A DNA stretch of 64,000 nt from Bimastos eiseni (lineage: Eukaryota; Annelida; Clitellata; Crassiclitellata; Lumbricidae). The position numbers and the translations under genes are program-made. Positions 47,250 through 59,225 of the stretch are shown piece by piece. Each line of letters opens with the position of its first letter. Position 1 is the stretch's first letter. The notes below the pieces were generated by a model. It was not told the origin of the DNA, did not search any database, and saw only the letters and a list, made by a program, of their open reading frames with translations. Where the stretch lies: NCBI GenBank assembly GCA_959347315.1, contig OY365807.1:17689611-17753610 (forward strand), in the 5' to 3' direction.

Positions 47250-47544
47250 AATCGTCGTCGTCGTCTGGAGATCGTCATCGGGGAGCCTTGTAGATTCGGC
47301 TTCGGCCTTGCAGTCTCGGCGCCTAGGAAGCACGAATAGTCGTCGTGGCTTGCGATAGTCGTCGTGGATATAGTCGTGATAGATTTGCGATAGTCGCCGT
47401 CACAACCATTCACGTAGCATAGTAGTCGCCGTCAGCCATTGACGTAGCGTTGCAATTACTCGTTAGTTATCGACGTAGGGTGTATTGAGGGGGTGAGATA
47501 CGGACTTTTTTCGAATGGAAACGCTACAGAAGTATTGTTTTCCG

Positions 47545-47645
47545 TTGTACATTAAAAGAGGATTATCGAACAAGCGTGTCTTATTCTCGCGTCACCAAGA
47601 GGGTTATCGAACAAGCGTGTCTTATTCCAAGCGTCATCCAGAAAG
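47545..47645 (+). repeat. Tandem duplication of a TTATCGAACAAGCGTGTC unit
   Basis: GTTATCGAACAAGCGTGTCT and TATTC appear twice about 42 bp apart, with GCGTCA after each copy. Within the LTR 3' part. Confidence 0.85.
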
Positions 47646-47796
47646 GAGCTATTTAAACCTTAAATGGTTAGTCTTCAGCAAACCACTGAAGCCTTACTCA
47701 GCGGACTGCAACTCTAACTACCCCCATATCGGACGGGGCTGCAAGTCGTCATCCTGGTCACTGTCGAATAGGCCCCGTTCCGTTCCGTTACATTAT

Positions 47797-48930
47797 TATT
47801 ATTATTATATTAATAATTACTGTTCCTGTTATTAGTGGTGGCAGTACAGGGATGGGCAGTAATTTAATTGAGTAATTGATATTACGTAATATGAATTACA
47901 ATCGTAATTGTTAATTTGTAATTTGCTGTCCAAAATCAATGTAGCTTATAAGTTTTTATTCAATTACATTTTTGCCTATTATTTGTAACTTCAAATTACA
48001 TTATGAATAACAAATTTCTTTACGTCACTTGATAAATGAAAAATCGATGGTGTGGAACTTACATGAGAGTCCATAACTGTTCTGCATCGTGGCTCAGCTA
48101 AGAGACCTGCAGACCTACTTGAGGTGCGATGTTACGAGTTAGTAGTGCATAAAGATAGCATCAGACAGGTAAGCCTAAGTGTGCCATTGCCGAGGGCTTT
48201 CTAGGTCATAAAACCCAATAAAGCTGATTATGAATTCAACAGGAGCCAATGCAACTGATGGACCGTGCCCGTATAGTGAGACACACGGCCATACGGAAGC
48301 TAAGGAGTTTTTATTTTTTAGACCATTATAATGGCTCTATTGTTTAACAAGAAGTCTTAAACATTGTTCTTTCTCGAGTTGGTTCGCCATTTTTTAATCT
48401 GAGACATTGTGTCAAACAGGTATGTAAAATAATTGAGTTTTCTGCATGGATAAATGCGAGTGCGACTGGCACCAACGGTTGATTCATTTGACGACTGTTC
48501 TCTTTCTGTCCCCATATTCAATGTATTTCCATGTAGACGTCGATGTATAAAGGGAACCACAAAGCACTTTCCTATACAAAGGTAGACATATAAACAGATA
48601 GTATAGACACTGGATGTAGTAGGCCTATTAAATGGAAATCTATCATAGACGGACGTCAGTTAAATCTCAAACCTTCCACCAACACACAACATGTGATCTA
48701 TTGCAGCACACAGACAATCACCACGTGACTCACAGAATTCGTCCTGAAGACAAGAACAGCTCCCCTCCCGCATTGGGATTTGAGCTTCTCTGCGGTCCAT
48801 AGATTAAGTTCAACTGACCTTGACTATTAGCAACTGCACGAAAACACGGCCGTTCTTCTATGTAGACCAAATTCATCAAGAATTAACTTTACCAGAGTTC
48901 CATTATCGCATCACTACCGTGACCATCATC
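47797..48930. other. Non-coding stretch
   Basis: 47,850-48,020 is AATTAC-rich. 48,230-48,260 (ACAGGAGCCAATGCAACTGATGG) resembles the GGAGCCAATG block of a widespread repeat. No gene. Confidence 0.4.
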
Positions 48931-48966
48931 TACATCATCGTCGTCGTCATCATCATCATCATCATC
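48931..48966 (+). repeat. Short ATC/GTC trinucleotide tract
   Basis: CATCATCGTCGTCGTC-type tract. Confidence 0.85.
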
Positions 48967-49074
48967 ACCGTGAAAGACCACGTCGTCAAAACTCTTAGCA
49001 AAGGCACTTTCATATACGCCGTGTTGAAACTGCTCGCTGACTTCATGGCTTGGTGGAGCGGGAGTTGGAGAAGG

Positions 49075-49560
49075 ACGTGGAGAATGGGGACCTGGAGAAG
49101 GAGGTGGCAGAGGCGGAGGAGGAAGTGGAAAGGTGGAAAAAGAGGAGGAAGAGGAGGAAGTGGAGGAAGTGAAAGAGGATACAGAGGAAGAGAAGATGAG
49201 GGAAGAAAATGAGTGGAGTAAGAAGATAGGGAGAAGTAGGAGGAGGTTGATATTAAGGTGGAGTTAGATGGAGAGGTGGAGGAGGCTGTGGACGAGGAAG
49301 ACTGTAGAAGAAGGAGGGTGGTGGAAAGAAAAATTGGAGGAGGAGTAGAGGCTGGAGGAAGTGAAGAGAGGGTTGTAAGTGGAGGAGGCGAAATAGGAGG
49401 ATGAAAGCGGAGGAAGGATGAGGTAGAGGAAAGAGAGGAGTATGAGCAATATGAAGAAGGAGAGCAAGCGGACGAGAAGATTGATGAGAATGTAGAAATG
49501 AGTTGGCGCCGGAGGTGGGAATGATTCGGAGAAAGTGGAGAAGTAAGTTGACGGAGTAGG
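49075..49560 (+). repeat. Polypurine (GGA/GAA) tract, about 0.5 kb
   Basis: Nearly unbroken purine strand of degenerate GGAGGA/AGAAG. Frames on both strands are composition artefacts. Potential triplex (H-DNA) sequence. Confidence 0.88.
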
Positions 49561-49849
49561 CGGAAGTGGAGGACATTTGAAGATTGTTTATGGCAGTTCT
49601 GGGACTGGTAAACATCTAGTATACATAAAGCATGAAAATCGATTAATTGGCAAACAGCTTCGCCGAGTTAATATCCGTGAAAGTTCAGAAGTGACCATGT
49701 GACATCTATAGGAGAAAGGTTTAGATCTGGATGTTTACTGGAGAGAGGAACTTTCCTCATGTGAGCATTATTTGCTTCAGAGGGTCAAAGTCTTGGTAAA
49801 TACTCGGTTATCCATGACCTAGTTTAGGGAAAGCAGGAGGAAACGAATC

Positions 49850-50092
49850 ACAGCAAGCAACGACGGCAAGGAGGAGGAGGTAAAGATGAGGAGTTAAAGG
49901 AGGAGGAACGGGACAAGAAGAAAGAGAAGAAGATGAGAAAGAGGAAGAAGAAGAAGCAGAAGAAGAAGAAAGAGAACAAGAGGAGAAAGAGGAAAAAGAA
50001 GAACAAGAGGAAGATGGAGGAGGAGGAGGAGGAGGAGAAGGAGAAGGAGGAGAATCGTGATGTTGATATTGTTGCTATTGATGAGATGAGGG

Positions 50093-50148
<56 letters not shown>

Positions 50149-50195
50149 GTGGTGATGGTGATGGTGACGATGACGATGACGACGATGATGATGAT
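49850..50195 (+). repeat. Polypurine tract then (GAT)n
   Basis: AAGAAG/AGGAGG to about 50,055, then (ATG)n and (ACG)n at 50,090-50,190. His, Met and Ile runs in frames are artefacts. Confidence 0.9.
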
Positions 50196-51450
50196 CATAG
50201 GAAGTGGCTGGTGCGTACATATTATTATTTTCGTTGTTCAAATTCAAATTAACTTCGGGAAAGAGATAGCATCGGACCAAAATATAGTCAATTGACCTTG
50301 TAAAGCAATTGAAAAATAATGCCTCTAGTTGAATTCTATCCAAACAGACAAATCTATCGTTCCTCATAATCGTTAGCACCTAAAGTTATATGATGATCAT
50401 CATATTTAAATCTTACCATTGATACAAATGCTTAAGAAAGCACACGAGGTCACTGCCATATTCGCGACATCTGAAACAGCAAGCATCAACATTCCTTTGT
50501 CTATCTCAATTTGTCTTTAAATAATTGACCTGATGGCCTGAAAGGGTTGGCTTGAGGACATGATTAACTAAATCTCTTTATATAATTTTGACCATAGAAA
50601 AAGAAGAATTGTCAACATCGGACCTGTAGCCTTGTAGGCTTGTACGAGTATGCCTATATCTCATCAAGCGTATATCTTCTGTGCTCTTCTTCCAATGCTC
50701 ATTCGAAGATTTCTTACTACTTGAACTGGTCCTCTGAATGTCTCACTCTGACCAATATATAACGGGGAAGGACACGTCTGGCTGCAGGGATCTCATTCTG
50801 TGTCGCTTCTATGTTTCTATCCCCAGACCCTGCATGGAACAGAGCTCGATAGGCAAATGTTCGCTCTGCAGAGGCTGCACTGGCCTTTATATATTCATTA
50901 AAAGTTCATTTTTTCCTGCATTCATTTCCTCTGTAGGCTATTCTGTGTCTTTTTTGACTGTTGTCTTTCTATTGGAGTTACCCTGAATCATGTCATGCAT
51001 TGTACACCGACTGTGCTGATCAGCAACCAGCAACCATTGTCTGATGTCTGGAGCTTCGTATATATATAATATATATATATAAATATATAATATATATATA
51101 TATAGGTGCTAAAGCAAATTCTCAATTTATTCTCTTATTGACCACAGGATCTTCGAACATGGCAAAGCGGTCGGTGGTCGCATGTAAAACCACAGTTGAA
51201 CATCAAAACTCTCGACGACTGGTTGTCTCTGAATTTGCAGATATTTTGCATTCTTGAGAAAATCAATGAATCTTAATAAAACCAGACTGTAAACCAGTGT
51301 TTGAATTGTCAAATTTGAACTGGGGGGTTGAAAATTATCCACATGTCGAAATGTCCCAACCATGATTTGTAGGGACCTTAAACCAGTATACAGAGGTTAA
51401 ATTTCTAAAGGTGACAGTGAGTGGGTTTGGGGACACGAATTTTATCTTAT
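50196..51450. other. Non-coding stretch
   Basis: No gene supported. (TA)-rich block at 51,060-51,105. GAACTGGGGGGTTGAAAAT at about 51,318 recurs in altered form at about 52,975-53,012. Confidence 0.4.
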
Positions 51451-51509
51451 GGTGTGTTTATTTGAAGTCAGCAGCCAATGATTGGCTGCTGACTTCAAAT
51501 ATAGACACC
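51451..51509. repeat. 59-bp near-perfect palindrome
   Basis: Arms 51,451-51,479 and 51,481-51,509 around a single G. The inner 19 bp (TTTGAAGTCAGCAGCCAAT) are perfect and the outer 10 have two mismatches. A third half-copy, CATTGGCTGCTGACGTTCAG, lies at about 51,575-51,594. Confidence 0.95.
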
Positions 51510-54128
51510 CTTGGGGCGTACATTGATAATTTTACAAACAACATGCATATCAGGGTAAAGTTGGAAAGACAACATTGGCTGCTGACGTTCAGGTAGTTAT
51601 CATATTTGAGTCCCAGTTTCATTTACTACCAAAGTATACAAGAATCAGTAGTGCTGGCGATTTTAACCTAGACTGATCTACAGTAGGTATGCTAATATAC
51701 AGCAAACACTATTATGACCTTACCAATAATGAAGAGATATAAATGAAAACAGGACACGGTAGTAGTTTTCGTTAATTTTGAACAATTACAACTGTTGGCA
51801 AGCCTATAGTTTTGTCCAGGGCTCCAAATTTGCCAGGTTTCAACCAACTTATAACACACTTGTCGACATTCCAATGCGCGAGAGGGAGGGCCATTAATAC
51901 AATCCATAAAGAAGTCATCAACAGAATGTTAATCAGTCTGTTTCTTTCCCTGGTATGATAGAGATTCATTTGACTAAATCATCTCTCACAATCAGCTTAC
52001 GGCATACAGGCAGCACTATCAAAGTCGTTAACTTAACTTGTTAGGCCTACCTAAAACTGCACCATCACTGTTGTTGAACATGCCATACTCTTATGCAATA
52101 TATTATGCTGCTTGTATTTTATTAACAGAAAATTCTTTGGTTACTTTTGTAACCTGTTTTGCGCCAAAACTGCTCTATTGAACGAATTTTGGGGCCACGA
52201 TGAGACATCATAAAGGAGTGAAAATTGAGAAAAGTGGAGATACTCAAACTGTAACGAGCTAGTCAAGAGGCAAGTTTTGCTGTCCTTTGGCCATTGTAAT
52301 TTCTGTTAGAACGAGATTTCTTATACACATTTACCAGCTTTTGATTCATCAGCCTTCTCAGCTACACTGTCACATCATCTTAATGTGGTTATCGCTGGTC
52401 CAGTTTCTCCATCAAGACCATCACATTCTTCAGTGTCTGGATATCGCTTTGGCGGGAAAATCCAAACTTCTGTAAGCTCATTTATGCAGTGCTGAAAGTG
52501 GTTTGATGCTACATACCAACTACAAATTTAGGTCAGTGGCAGATTCCATATCACTGCTGTATGGGCTTCGTCTCATCCCAGTACGCGCACTCAGCTGCTG
52601 CGCCAGTGGGCACACAGCGTATAAGGTGGTCAGAGGTCATGCCCTCTCTCTGACACTGCCCGATACTTATATGTCGACCCCCTCGACGTGCTGACTGATG
52701 AGGCTTCAAGAAATACTCAGGATAATATTATCATCTTCACCGAGCCACTTCAATATTACAGGCAACCCTGTATATTCAAAATAGTATTCAGGCACACGCA
52801 ATTGCCTACTAGATATTGTTGTTATGTTACTGAAAATGTAACATGACGATTTTTTAAATAAAAAATATCATAGTTAAAGGCTTAAGCACTAGGGACCAGG
52901 TTAAGATACACTAAGCCACTGAAACTTTATCTGAGGGGGGTCTGCCCTGACCACCTCAAGATAATTTTTGAAAATTAACTAGGGGGATTGAAAAACGAAC
53001 TGGGGGGATTGAGCCCTCCCAACCCCCCAGACAATTCAATCACTGCTGTAAACCATAGAACAATGAGCACACGTCTTGCAGACGTGCGTCTAGATATATA
53101 TGTATGGCGATGTTGTATCTTGGACGAGTGTGTACAACCTTATATTCGAACATCAGATACAAGATGTTTGACCGGTTAAAAATATTCAAGAGCAATCCAA
53201 ACTGAACAAATATGTCAAGTCGTATGATCTATGAAAAAACCACACGTGCGATGTCTTAGTTGTTCAACAGTTAGATGTCTTCGTGTTTTCGCAAACAAAA
53301 CACAGCTAGGCCTATTTGTTTAATTACCAAAGTCCATGTGATTTTATTTGTACTGGGCTATTAAGTAGATCTATTGCGTGTCATCTGTTTTCTGTGCAAT
53401 ATATTAGTGCCCTATAGAATAGAATAATGAGAGTAGAATAGATGACAAAGATGATTAGATGAATAGATGACATGAGATGAGCTATAATCAGATCAGATAA
53501 TAAGATAATTGTTAACTGTGAGAAAGTAGGCTTATTATTAATTTGTTGAATAGTCTACGCATTAGATTACTATGATTTCGGCTTGGAACGGGTCTCAATA
53601 TGGAAATATGGGTCTCGTAATTATGGGCTCCCTGTGGGCATGCTGCCACACAGAGTCTAGTTAATGAATTCGGTCAAGTTGACCTATTTCACGTTGTCTA
53701 AACCAATATTACATTTCGAAGTCAGTCAATTGTCAAGTGTTGTGAATGGTTAATTTGTGAAGTCTGCGAACTTTCCACTGGTAAACTGGACCAGCAAAAC
53801 AAACTCTACAACGATCGTCGAATCATTAACTGACTGGATCTTTGCACTCAATGTATTCTGGGCTATCTGATACTCGCCCACCAGTCACACGGCACATCCA
53901 GGGCACACAAGCCGCGTGGTATAATATTATGTTTCGCCTTCTATCCATACATACATAAACAATTAAACAGTGTGGAGCAGATCATTCGTACAAGCGTCGT
54001 TAAAACGGTATGTTATAGAAGAATACGAAGCGAAGGAGGTCAGTACATATTCATTATAAATCTAATTCTAATCTAATCTATTCTGGACTAAGCTAAGATA
54101 ATATATTCATTCATTTTGAAAATTTATA
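51510..54128. other. Non-coding stretch
   Basis: No exon or element recognised. 52,930-53,040 has AACTGGGGGGATTGA-type G-runs matching 51,318, so part of 51.3-53.1 kb may be one old element. Confidence 0.4.
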
Positions 54129-54375
54129 TAGCACCTCGTCAAGCAAAACTATTCAAAGGTGCTCCCAGCCCAGCCACGGCCAAAAGAAATGACTATTGTA
54201 AGCGCTTACAAAAGGTACCGTATAGGTAAGTCATTGTATGGGGAAGACGAAGTGCATTGATGGAGCCCAGTGAATGGACCAACCACTGAGAAAGCTCGAC
54301 GCAGCATTAGTGACGAGCGTGCCATAGATGCATGCCAGACGCTCACCTTTAGCTCAAGAGCGCAGTGCTATGCAA
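54129..54375 (+). repeat. Dispersed repeat fragment starting TTTATATAGCACC
   Basis: TTATATAGCACCTCGTCAAG then ACTATTCAAAGGTGCTC matches 44,298-44,345. GGAGCCCAGTGAATGGACC at about 54,264 is the later block of the same type of repeat. Confidence 0.6.
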
Positions 54376-54784
54376 TATGATAAGGTAATCTTATCTCATC
54401 TAATACAATCCAAGCTAAGTTAAACACCCATGTATAATCTAATCGAATCTAATCCAATATAATCTAATATAATGGCTTCTTCTATGGCTATCGCTGTCGT
54501 AATCGCGAAGTCATAATTCAACGCCTGAAACGATGATCATTTCAAATGAAATCTTGTCGTGAATTGAATTGTAGTCAATCAATCTGTTGGTTGAGATACG
54601 ACTGATTTTTGAAAGAGAGAATTTGATCACGTTGGGTGAACAATTTGACTGAGGGATGTAGTTTACAAGTGAAGACATGAAAGAAAACAAAGAATCAACA
54701 AAACGCACAGAATATGAATACAGTTATGATCGCGCCCAATGTGTATTTCTGATCTGTTTTCTGTTTTTTTAATTTAACTGATAG

Positions 54785-55601
54785 TCCAGTCCAGTTGAGA
54801 TTGGCGAGACATCGGAGTCAGACTCCATTCGCCTGTGACTCAGTCGTTTACTTCGATCATCAGTTGATCTCTTTCCTATTGAATGAGTCAACGTATTCGA
54901 TCAACTGTTCCGATCACGGTCGTCTTTTTCTCATCGTCTGCCTATATTACATTACGATACACCTTATTTCATCAGTTCTTAATATCCTCCGACATTGTCG
55001 TCGTTCTCCTCAAAGAAACCGGAAGTCATCTTCGATTCAACCGGAAGCAACAGCCACCATGGTTTCTTGGCACAATATGCTGAGCGACGCTACGCAACCC
55101 ATTGACCCGTTTTCGTCGCTCGGTTGGATCGGGGCCCATGCTGCGCCTGGATTGGAATCCTGCGTCAACCCGGACCCGGTCTTTCTACTGTTCGGGTTCT
55201 GCTTCGACGCCGTGGCCCAGCACTCGACCCGTATCGGTCATAAGATTGCCGACTCCCTGAGAAGACACCGTCCGACCTTTAGCCAGCGCTGTCACAGGCG
55301 CAGGGGACAGCCAAACGCTGTCTCCGTCATCTCTGATACGAGTCTCGAACACTCGAAGTGGGAGGCACCCCCTCCTTACGAGAAGGCACTGATGATGTGT
55401 AGACCACCCCAAATGACCGAAACCCTCTTCACCCACGATCAGGAACAGACGAATCAACGTCACCGTCGATGGCCGCCATCGAGGAATTCCGTGGTAAAGG
55501 CAATTGAAGAGGGAGTGGAACAACCAAGCTCTTTTGAGGAAATAACTCATACGACGGAACTAGATCCCCCTCCATCCTATGACGAAGTCATTTCTTCGTG
55601 A
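54785..55601 (+). CDS. Single-pass membrane protein with two PPxY motifs (terminal exon)
   Basis: I do not recognise the family. The frame enters from a good acceptor (polypyrimidine tract then CTGATAG at 54,778-54,784) and runs to TGA at 55,599-55,601. Numbering residues from 54,795: a lumenal segment with sequons NES and NCS (30-32, 37-39), a membrane segment (about 44-66, RLFLIVCLYYITIHLISSVL), a basic stop-transfer cluster, a second short hydrophobic patch PVFLLFGFCF (128-137), an Arg-rich stretch (156-170), then PPPY (192-195) and a C-terminal PPSY (259-262) ending DEVISS. PPxY motifs bind WW domains, so a NEDD4-family ubiquitin-ligase adaptor or substrate is plausible (inference). No in-frame ATG precedes 55,059, where GCCACCATGG is a perfect Kozak start for a 180-residue form without the membrane segment. 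Upstream exons were not found. Confidence 0.75.
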
Positions 55602-55676
55602 AGTGATATCGACTTCGAGATATATAGCAACAGTGGCTTCCTTTGGTCTTTGCTAATGAAACCTGTGCAGAACGTG

Positions 55677-55682
55677 AATAAA
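55677..55682 (+). terminator. Poly(A) signal AATAAA of the PPxY gene
   Basis: AATAAA 76 bp after the stop codon, supporting 54,785-55,601 as a terminal exon. Confidence 0.65.
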
Positions 55683-55924
55683 AAATGTAAATAATTTATA
55701 AACTATCAACTCCGATCAGAGAGTAAAGCATATTCACCAGTGGAATCAAATGAAATCTGGACTACGCTCGTATCCTGCTTTAAATGCTGTTAACGCGGAA
55801 ACTGTTGCACCGAAGATAACTTTTTATAATTCACTTGTTTTTATTATCTTCGTTATTAATAAATTGACATGTGCGCATAAAGATTGCGTGATATTATAGT
55901 AACAGATAATAAATTTGCTGATGC
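55683..55924. other. Non-coding stretch
   Basis: AT-rich; nothing recognised. Confidence 0.35.
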
Positions 55925-55985
55925 CCTGCGCTTGCTCGAGTGGCGCTTTAGCAGTTTGGAGATTACGGTTACGATTACGACCAAC
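55925..55985 (+). repeat. Dispersed short repeat with (GTAATC) tail
   Basis: CTCGAGTGGCGCTTTAGCAG, TTTGGAGATTACGG, TTACGATTACGACC. Same family as 3,249. Confidence 0.6.
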
Positions 55986-56214
55986 AAGTTAAGACGTCGC
56001 GCTTTAACCGAACAGTAACTGTTCTACGTGCCAGCAAGCGAATCAGTTTTTGCTTCAATCAAAAATGCGGTTATAAAATAAAGCTACGTCACCGACCACT
56101 GAGATCTTTGCACTTGGCTGCAGCCTAAAAACGCCAAGTAATTCACGTCTTCTCTTTCTATGAAAACTGATAATTAAATTCCATCACACTCTCTATGCCG
56201 CAATTTTTACTTTA

Positions 56215-56405
56215 TAGATGTGTGTATGTATAATTTACTTATGTATGTACATATGTATGTGTGTATGTATTTATGTATGTATGTATGTATGCATATACGT
56301 ATGTGTGTATTATATGTAAGCATTTATGTACACTGTATGTAGGCCACATTGTATACGTGTGTCCGTGTTCGTGTGTGTGTGTGTGTGTGTTTGCATGTAT
56401 GTATT
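56215..56405. repeat. (ATGT)n and (GT)n low-complexity region
   Basis: TATGTATG tracts and a (GT)10 block at about 56,370-56,391. The preceding 55,986-56,214 shows nothing. Confidence 0.85.
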
Positions 56406-56504
56406 ACGAAACTTGGAAAAACTTAAGCCAATAAACGTTCATTAGTGTTACGGTCTAAATCTAATTTAACTACTTAGATAGTTACGCCGTGTCACAGAGG
56501 GGGG

Positions 56505-56592
56505 GGTAATCCCGGGGGAATTGTCCAACGGAGGAAAATATCCGGGGACAGATGTCTAGGGGAGATATCCGGGGGAGATGTCCGGAGCTAAA
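56505..56592 (+). repeat. GTCCGGGG(A)n degenerate minisatellite
   Basis: GGGGGAATTGTCC, AATATCCGGGG, GATGTCTAGGGG, GATATCCGGGGG, GATGTCCGG in tandem. Same motif class as 26,995-27,118. Confidence 0.8.
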
Positions 56593-57050
56593 TTAATTTA
56601 TTGATGGATCGATAGATGGATGGATGGATGAATGAATGAATGGATAGATGAATGGACAGATGAATTGATATATGCATAATACATATATATATATATCAAT
56701 TCGTCTGTATATATAATATATATATCCTGCTATTTTATTATTTATTGAGGTGATATGGGGTAGGAAGAGATACTCACTTGCATTGCACTAAGTCTTAACC
56801 GCTAGAAACGAACGAAAAACTATTCTGTGAAAGAGAAGAGTGAGGCTGAAAATTGGACCAACCAACGAGGAGCCGCGAATTTATTAGAAATTTCGGAAGC
56901 GAGTTCCCTGTCACTGCATAAAACAACGCGTGGAGCAGAAGGTTCGTTGACGACGAGATTGATCGAATGTCTAATATTTGACCGTTGCCAAATTCCACGA
57001 ACGGCTGATCAGTGATCGAAATTGGTAAACATTAGTTTGTGTACTCCACC
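56593..57050. other. Non-coding stretch
   Basis: Short GGAT/GAAT tract at 56,600-56,660 and (TA)n near 56,680-56,720; otherwise nothing recognised. Confidence 0.4.
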
Positions 57051-57760
57051 ACAGACGGAGGATAGATGAACGGATGAACGAATGAATGAACCGCATAGAT
57101 GGATGGATCGACGGATGGATGGCTAGATGGGTGGATGGATGGACGGACAGATGGATGGATAGAAGGATGGATGGATTGATCACTGAACGGATGAATAGAT
57201 GGGCTGATTGGTAGAATAACAGATGTATGGATCGACGGAGGGATTGATTGATTGGTGAATAAATGGATAGGTAGATTCACGGACTGATAGACGGATGGAT
57301 GGATGGATGGATGAATGAGTGAACGGATGAATAGATAGGTGTAACTATTAACGGATAAAAGGATTGATGGCTGGATAGATTGATGAATGAATGGATATTA
57401 GGATTAATGGAAAGGCAAGAATAATTGAGTAGATAGATCGATGAATGAATGTGTAAGTGGATTTATGATGGGCTGATAGACAGATGAACGGATGGCTGAA
57501 TGAATGAACGGATGAATGGATAGGTGAATTGATGAACGAATAGATAGACGGAATAGATAGACAGATAGATAGATGGATCGGGGGATAGGTTGATGAATAA
57601 ATTGATAATAGGATCGATGAATTGATAGACAAATGAATGAAGTAATGGTTGGAAGGATAGATGGATGGATGGATGAACGGATGGATGGATGAGCGGATGA
57701 ATGGATATGCGAATTGGTAGACGGATTGATGAATGGATGAACGGACGGAAGATTCATGGA
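57051..57760 (+). repeat. Decayed (GGAT/GAAT)n array, about 0.7 kb
   Basis: Every few bases GGATGGAT, GAATGAAT, GATAGATA and GGACGGA alternate; no run is pure beyond about 16 bp. Minus-strand HPSIHPS frames are artefacts. It is an older relative of the pure arrays at 36-37 and 39 kb. Confidence 0.92.
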
Positions 57761-58648
57761 ATTCTGTACACATGAATGATTCTGTATACGATGCTGTTGT
57801 CCTGTCCGGATGCTGTACGCTGATTTGCTTCGTGAGCAACCTTAAAGTGAACACAGCAATATTCGATGGCAGATCACTTTGTGTGCATTAGTTTGTCTCG
57901 CAAATGCCCTCGTCTCCTGTCGTATTGACTAGTGTAACTCACTTCTTATTTTGTTTTCACCTATTAACTTGATGAAGCTCGAATGATTTAAAACACACTG
58001 ACAAGAGTAATCACTAAAACAGCAAAGGCCACAGCTTCAGTGCTCAATTCTATGCACTGTGCCCAGAGAGAGAAAATATTGTCAGGCCTTTGGTTAATTT
58101 TCTGAACGGTTTCGCTGTTAGCCGACCTCCCTATCTTCGTCGATTGCTGAAATCCTGGACCTGGAGCAACGGAATCAGTTTCTCGGATTGTCTTACTTTA
58201 TCTCTCACGAGGATGATGACTAACCTAGCTCTTGATTCGAATCGTTGCTGGTACAGAGCCTGGATCTCTCTTTCAACAAGTGTTCGCTTTGCAGAATTTC
58301 TATCGTCGATTCAACTTTTATTCATTTATTCATTTTTTATTCATAATTTTTTTCTAAATTATTTTCCAGCGTAGTCTGTTCTAGTTTCTTTCAAGATATC
58401 TTGTTCGTCTTTCGATCAGCCTCTCCTTGCATTTTGGCATTCGTCCCGAATTTGCTCAGCTTGTGACTTTCAACTGCTACCTGAAAATTAACGGTGACGT
58501 TATAGCAGTATTCGATTATAATCAATACACATCACGGACGAACGGTCTGACGAGTTCATGGATGGATGGATGGACGAAGGGAGAAATAATTGGAGGGATT
58601 AATGAATGATAGAATGAATGAATTGATGGGTGAGTTTTAAGTGGCCGG
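57761..58648. other. Non-coding stretch
   Basis: The frame at 58,090-58,374 shows no domain. Short GGAT tract at 58,557-58,576. Confidence 0.35.
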
Positions 58649-58736
58649 ATGAGTGGGTATGGATGTTTGGATGAGTGGGTATGGGTGATTGGATGAGTGA
58701 GTTTGGGTGATTGGATGAGTTGGTACGGGTGTTTGT
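58649..58736 (+). repeat. 22-bp minisatellite, exactly 4 units
   Basis: Units ATGAGTGGGTATGGATGTTT+GG at 58,649, 58,671, 58,693 and 58,715, progressively diverged. Confidence 0.93.
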
Positions 58737-58783
58737 GTGTTAGTAGATGGGCATTCGGAGGTTGGATCGATGGAGAGACAGGA

Positions 58784-58855
58784 ATTGCAATCGTTATCGT
58801 AAATCCGACATTTCTACATCGCCCACAAGAGCGAACCAGCTTATTCACGGGGGCA
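58784..58855 (-). repeat. Dispersed short repeat with (GTAATC)-like tail
   Basis: Minus strand: CGTGAATAAGCTGGTTCGC, GGGCGATGTAGAAATGTCGG, TTTACGATAACGATTGC. Same family as 14,500. Confidence 0.55.
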
Positions 58856-59225
58856 TAATCAAAGGAAAATCGATAGGCAAAGGCTCGAGATCCAGAGAAT
58901 TAGCCAGTCAGACAGTCAACGGTTAAGGTGGACGGTGCTTAGAGCTGAGAAAACAGGGGAGAACGCGAAAGAGGAGGGATGAAGATTGGATTTGCGGAAT
59001 AAGGAACCGGGTAATTATCTGATCACACGATCGACATACTTAAGGGGCAGCTGTTCGTGCCTGTCTCATATCCGATTCCTACCGTCTTATCAAAGTATAA
59101 AAATGCGCCCTGCAACTACAAAGACCGTTAACTAAAAGCATTAATAGCTTTTGTTTACTTGCATTAAGTGGCTTATAGGATGGATGGATGGTTCGCATGA
59201 TAGGTTCACATGTTTAGCGACCATC

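Larger units (their letters stand above)
46917..47792. mobile_element. Probable solo LTR (876 bp), orientation + from its TATA box
   Basis: Begins TGTAACGG and ends CCGTTACA, the TG...CA short inverted ends of LTRs, with TTAT on both sides (46,913-46,916 and 47,793-47,796) as a possible 4-bp target duplication. It has a TATAAAAGG box at 47,241-47,249, an ATTAAA at 47,551, and a TCTACTG(T/TAG) minisatellite at 46,950-47,235 in what would be U3. TGTAACG starts are common in Ty3/gypsy LTRs as I recall. No second LTR or internal region is visible. The flanking DNA is itself TTA-rich, which weakens the duplication evidence. Confidence 0.6.
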
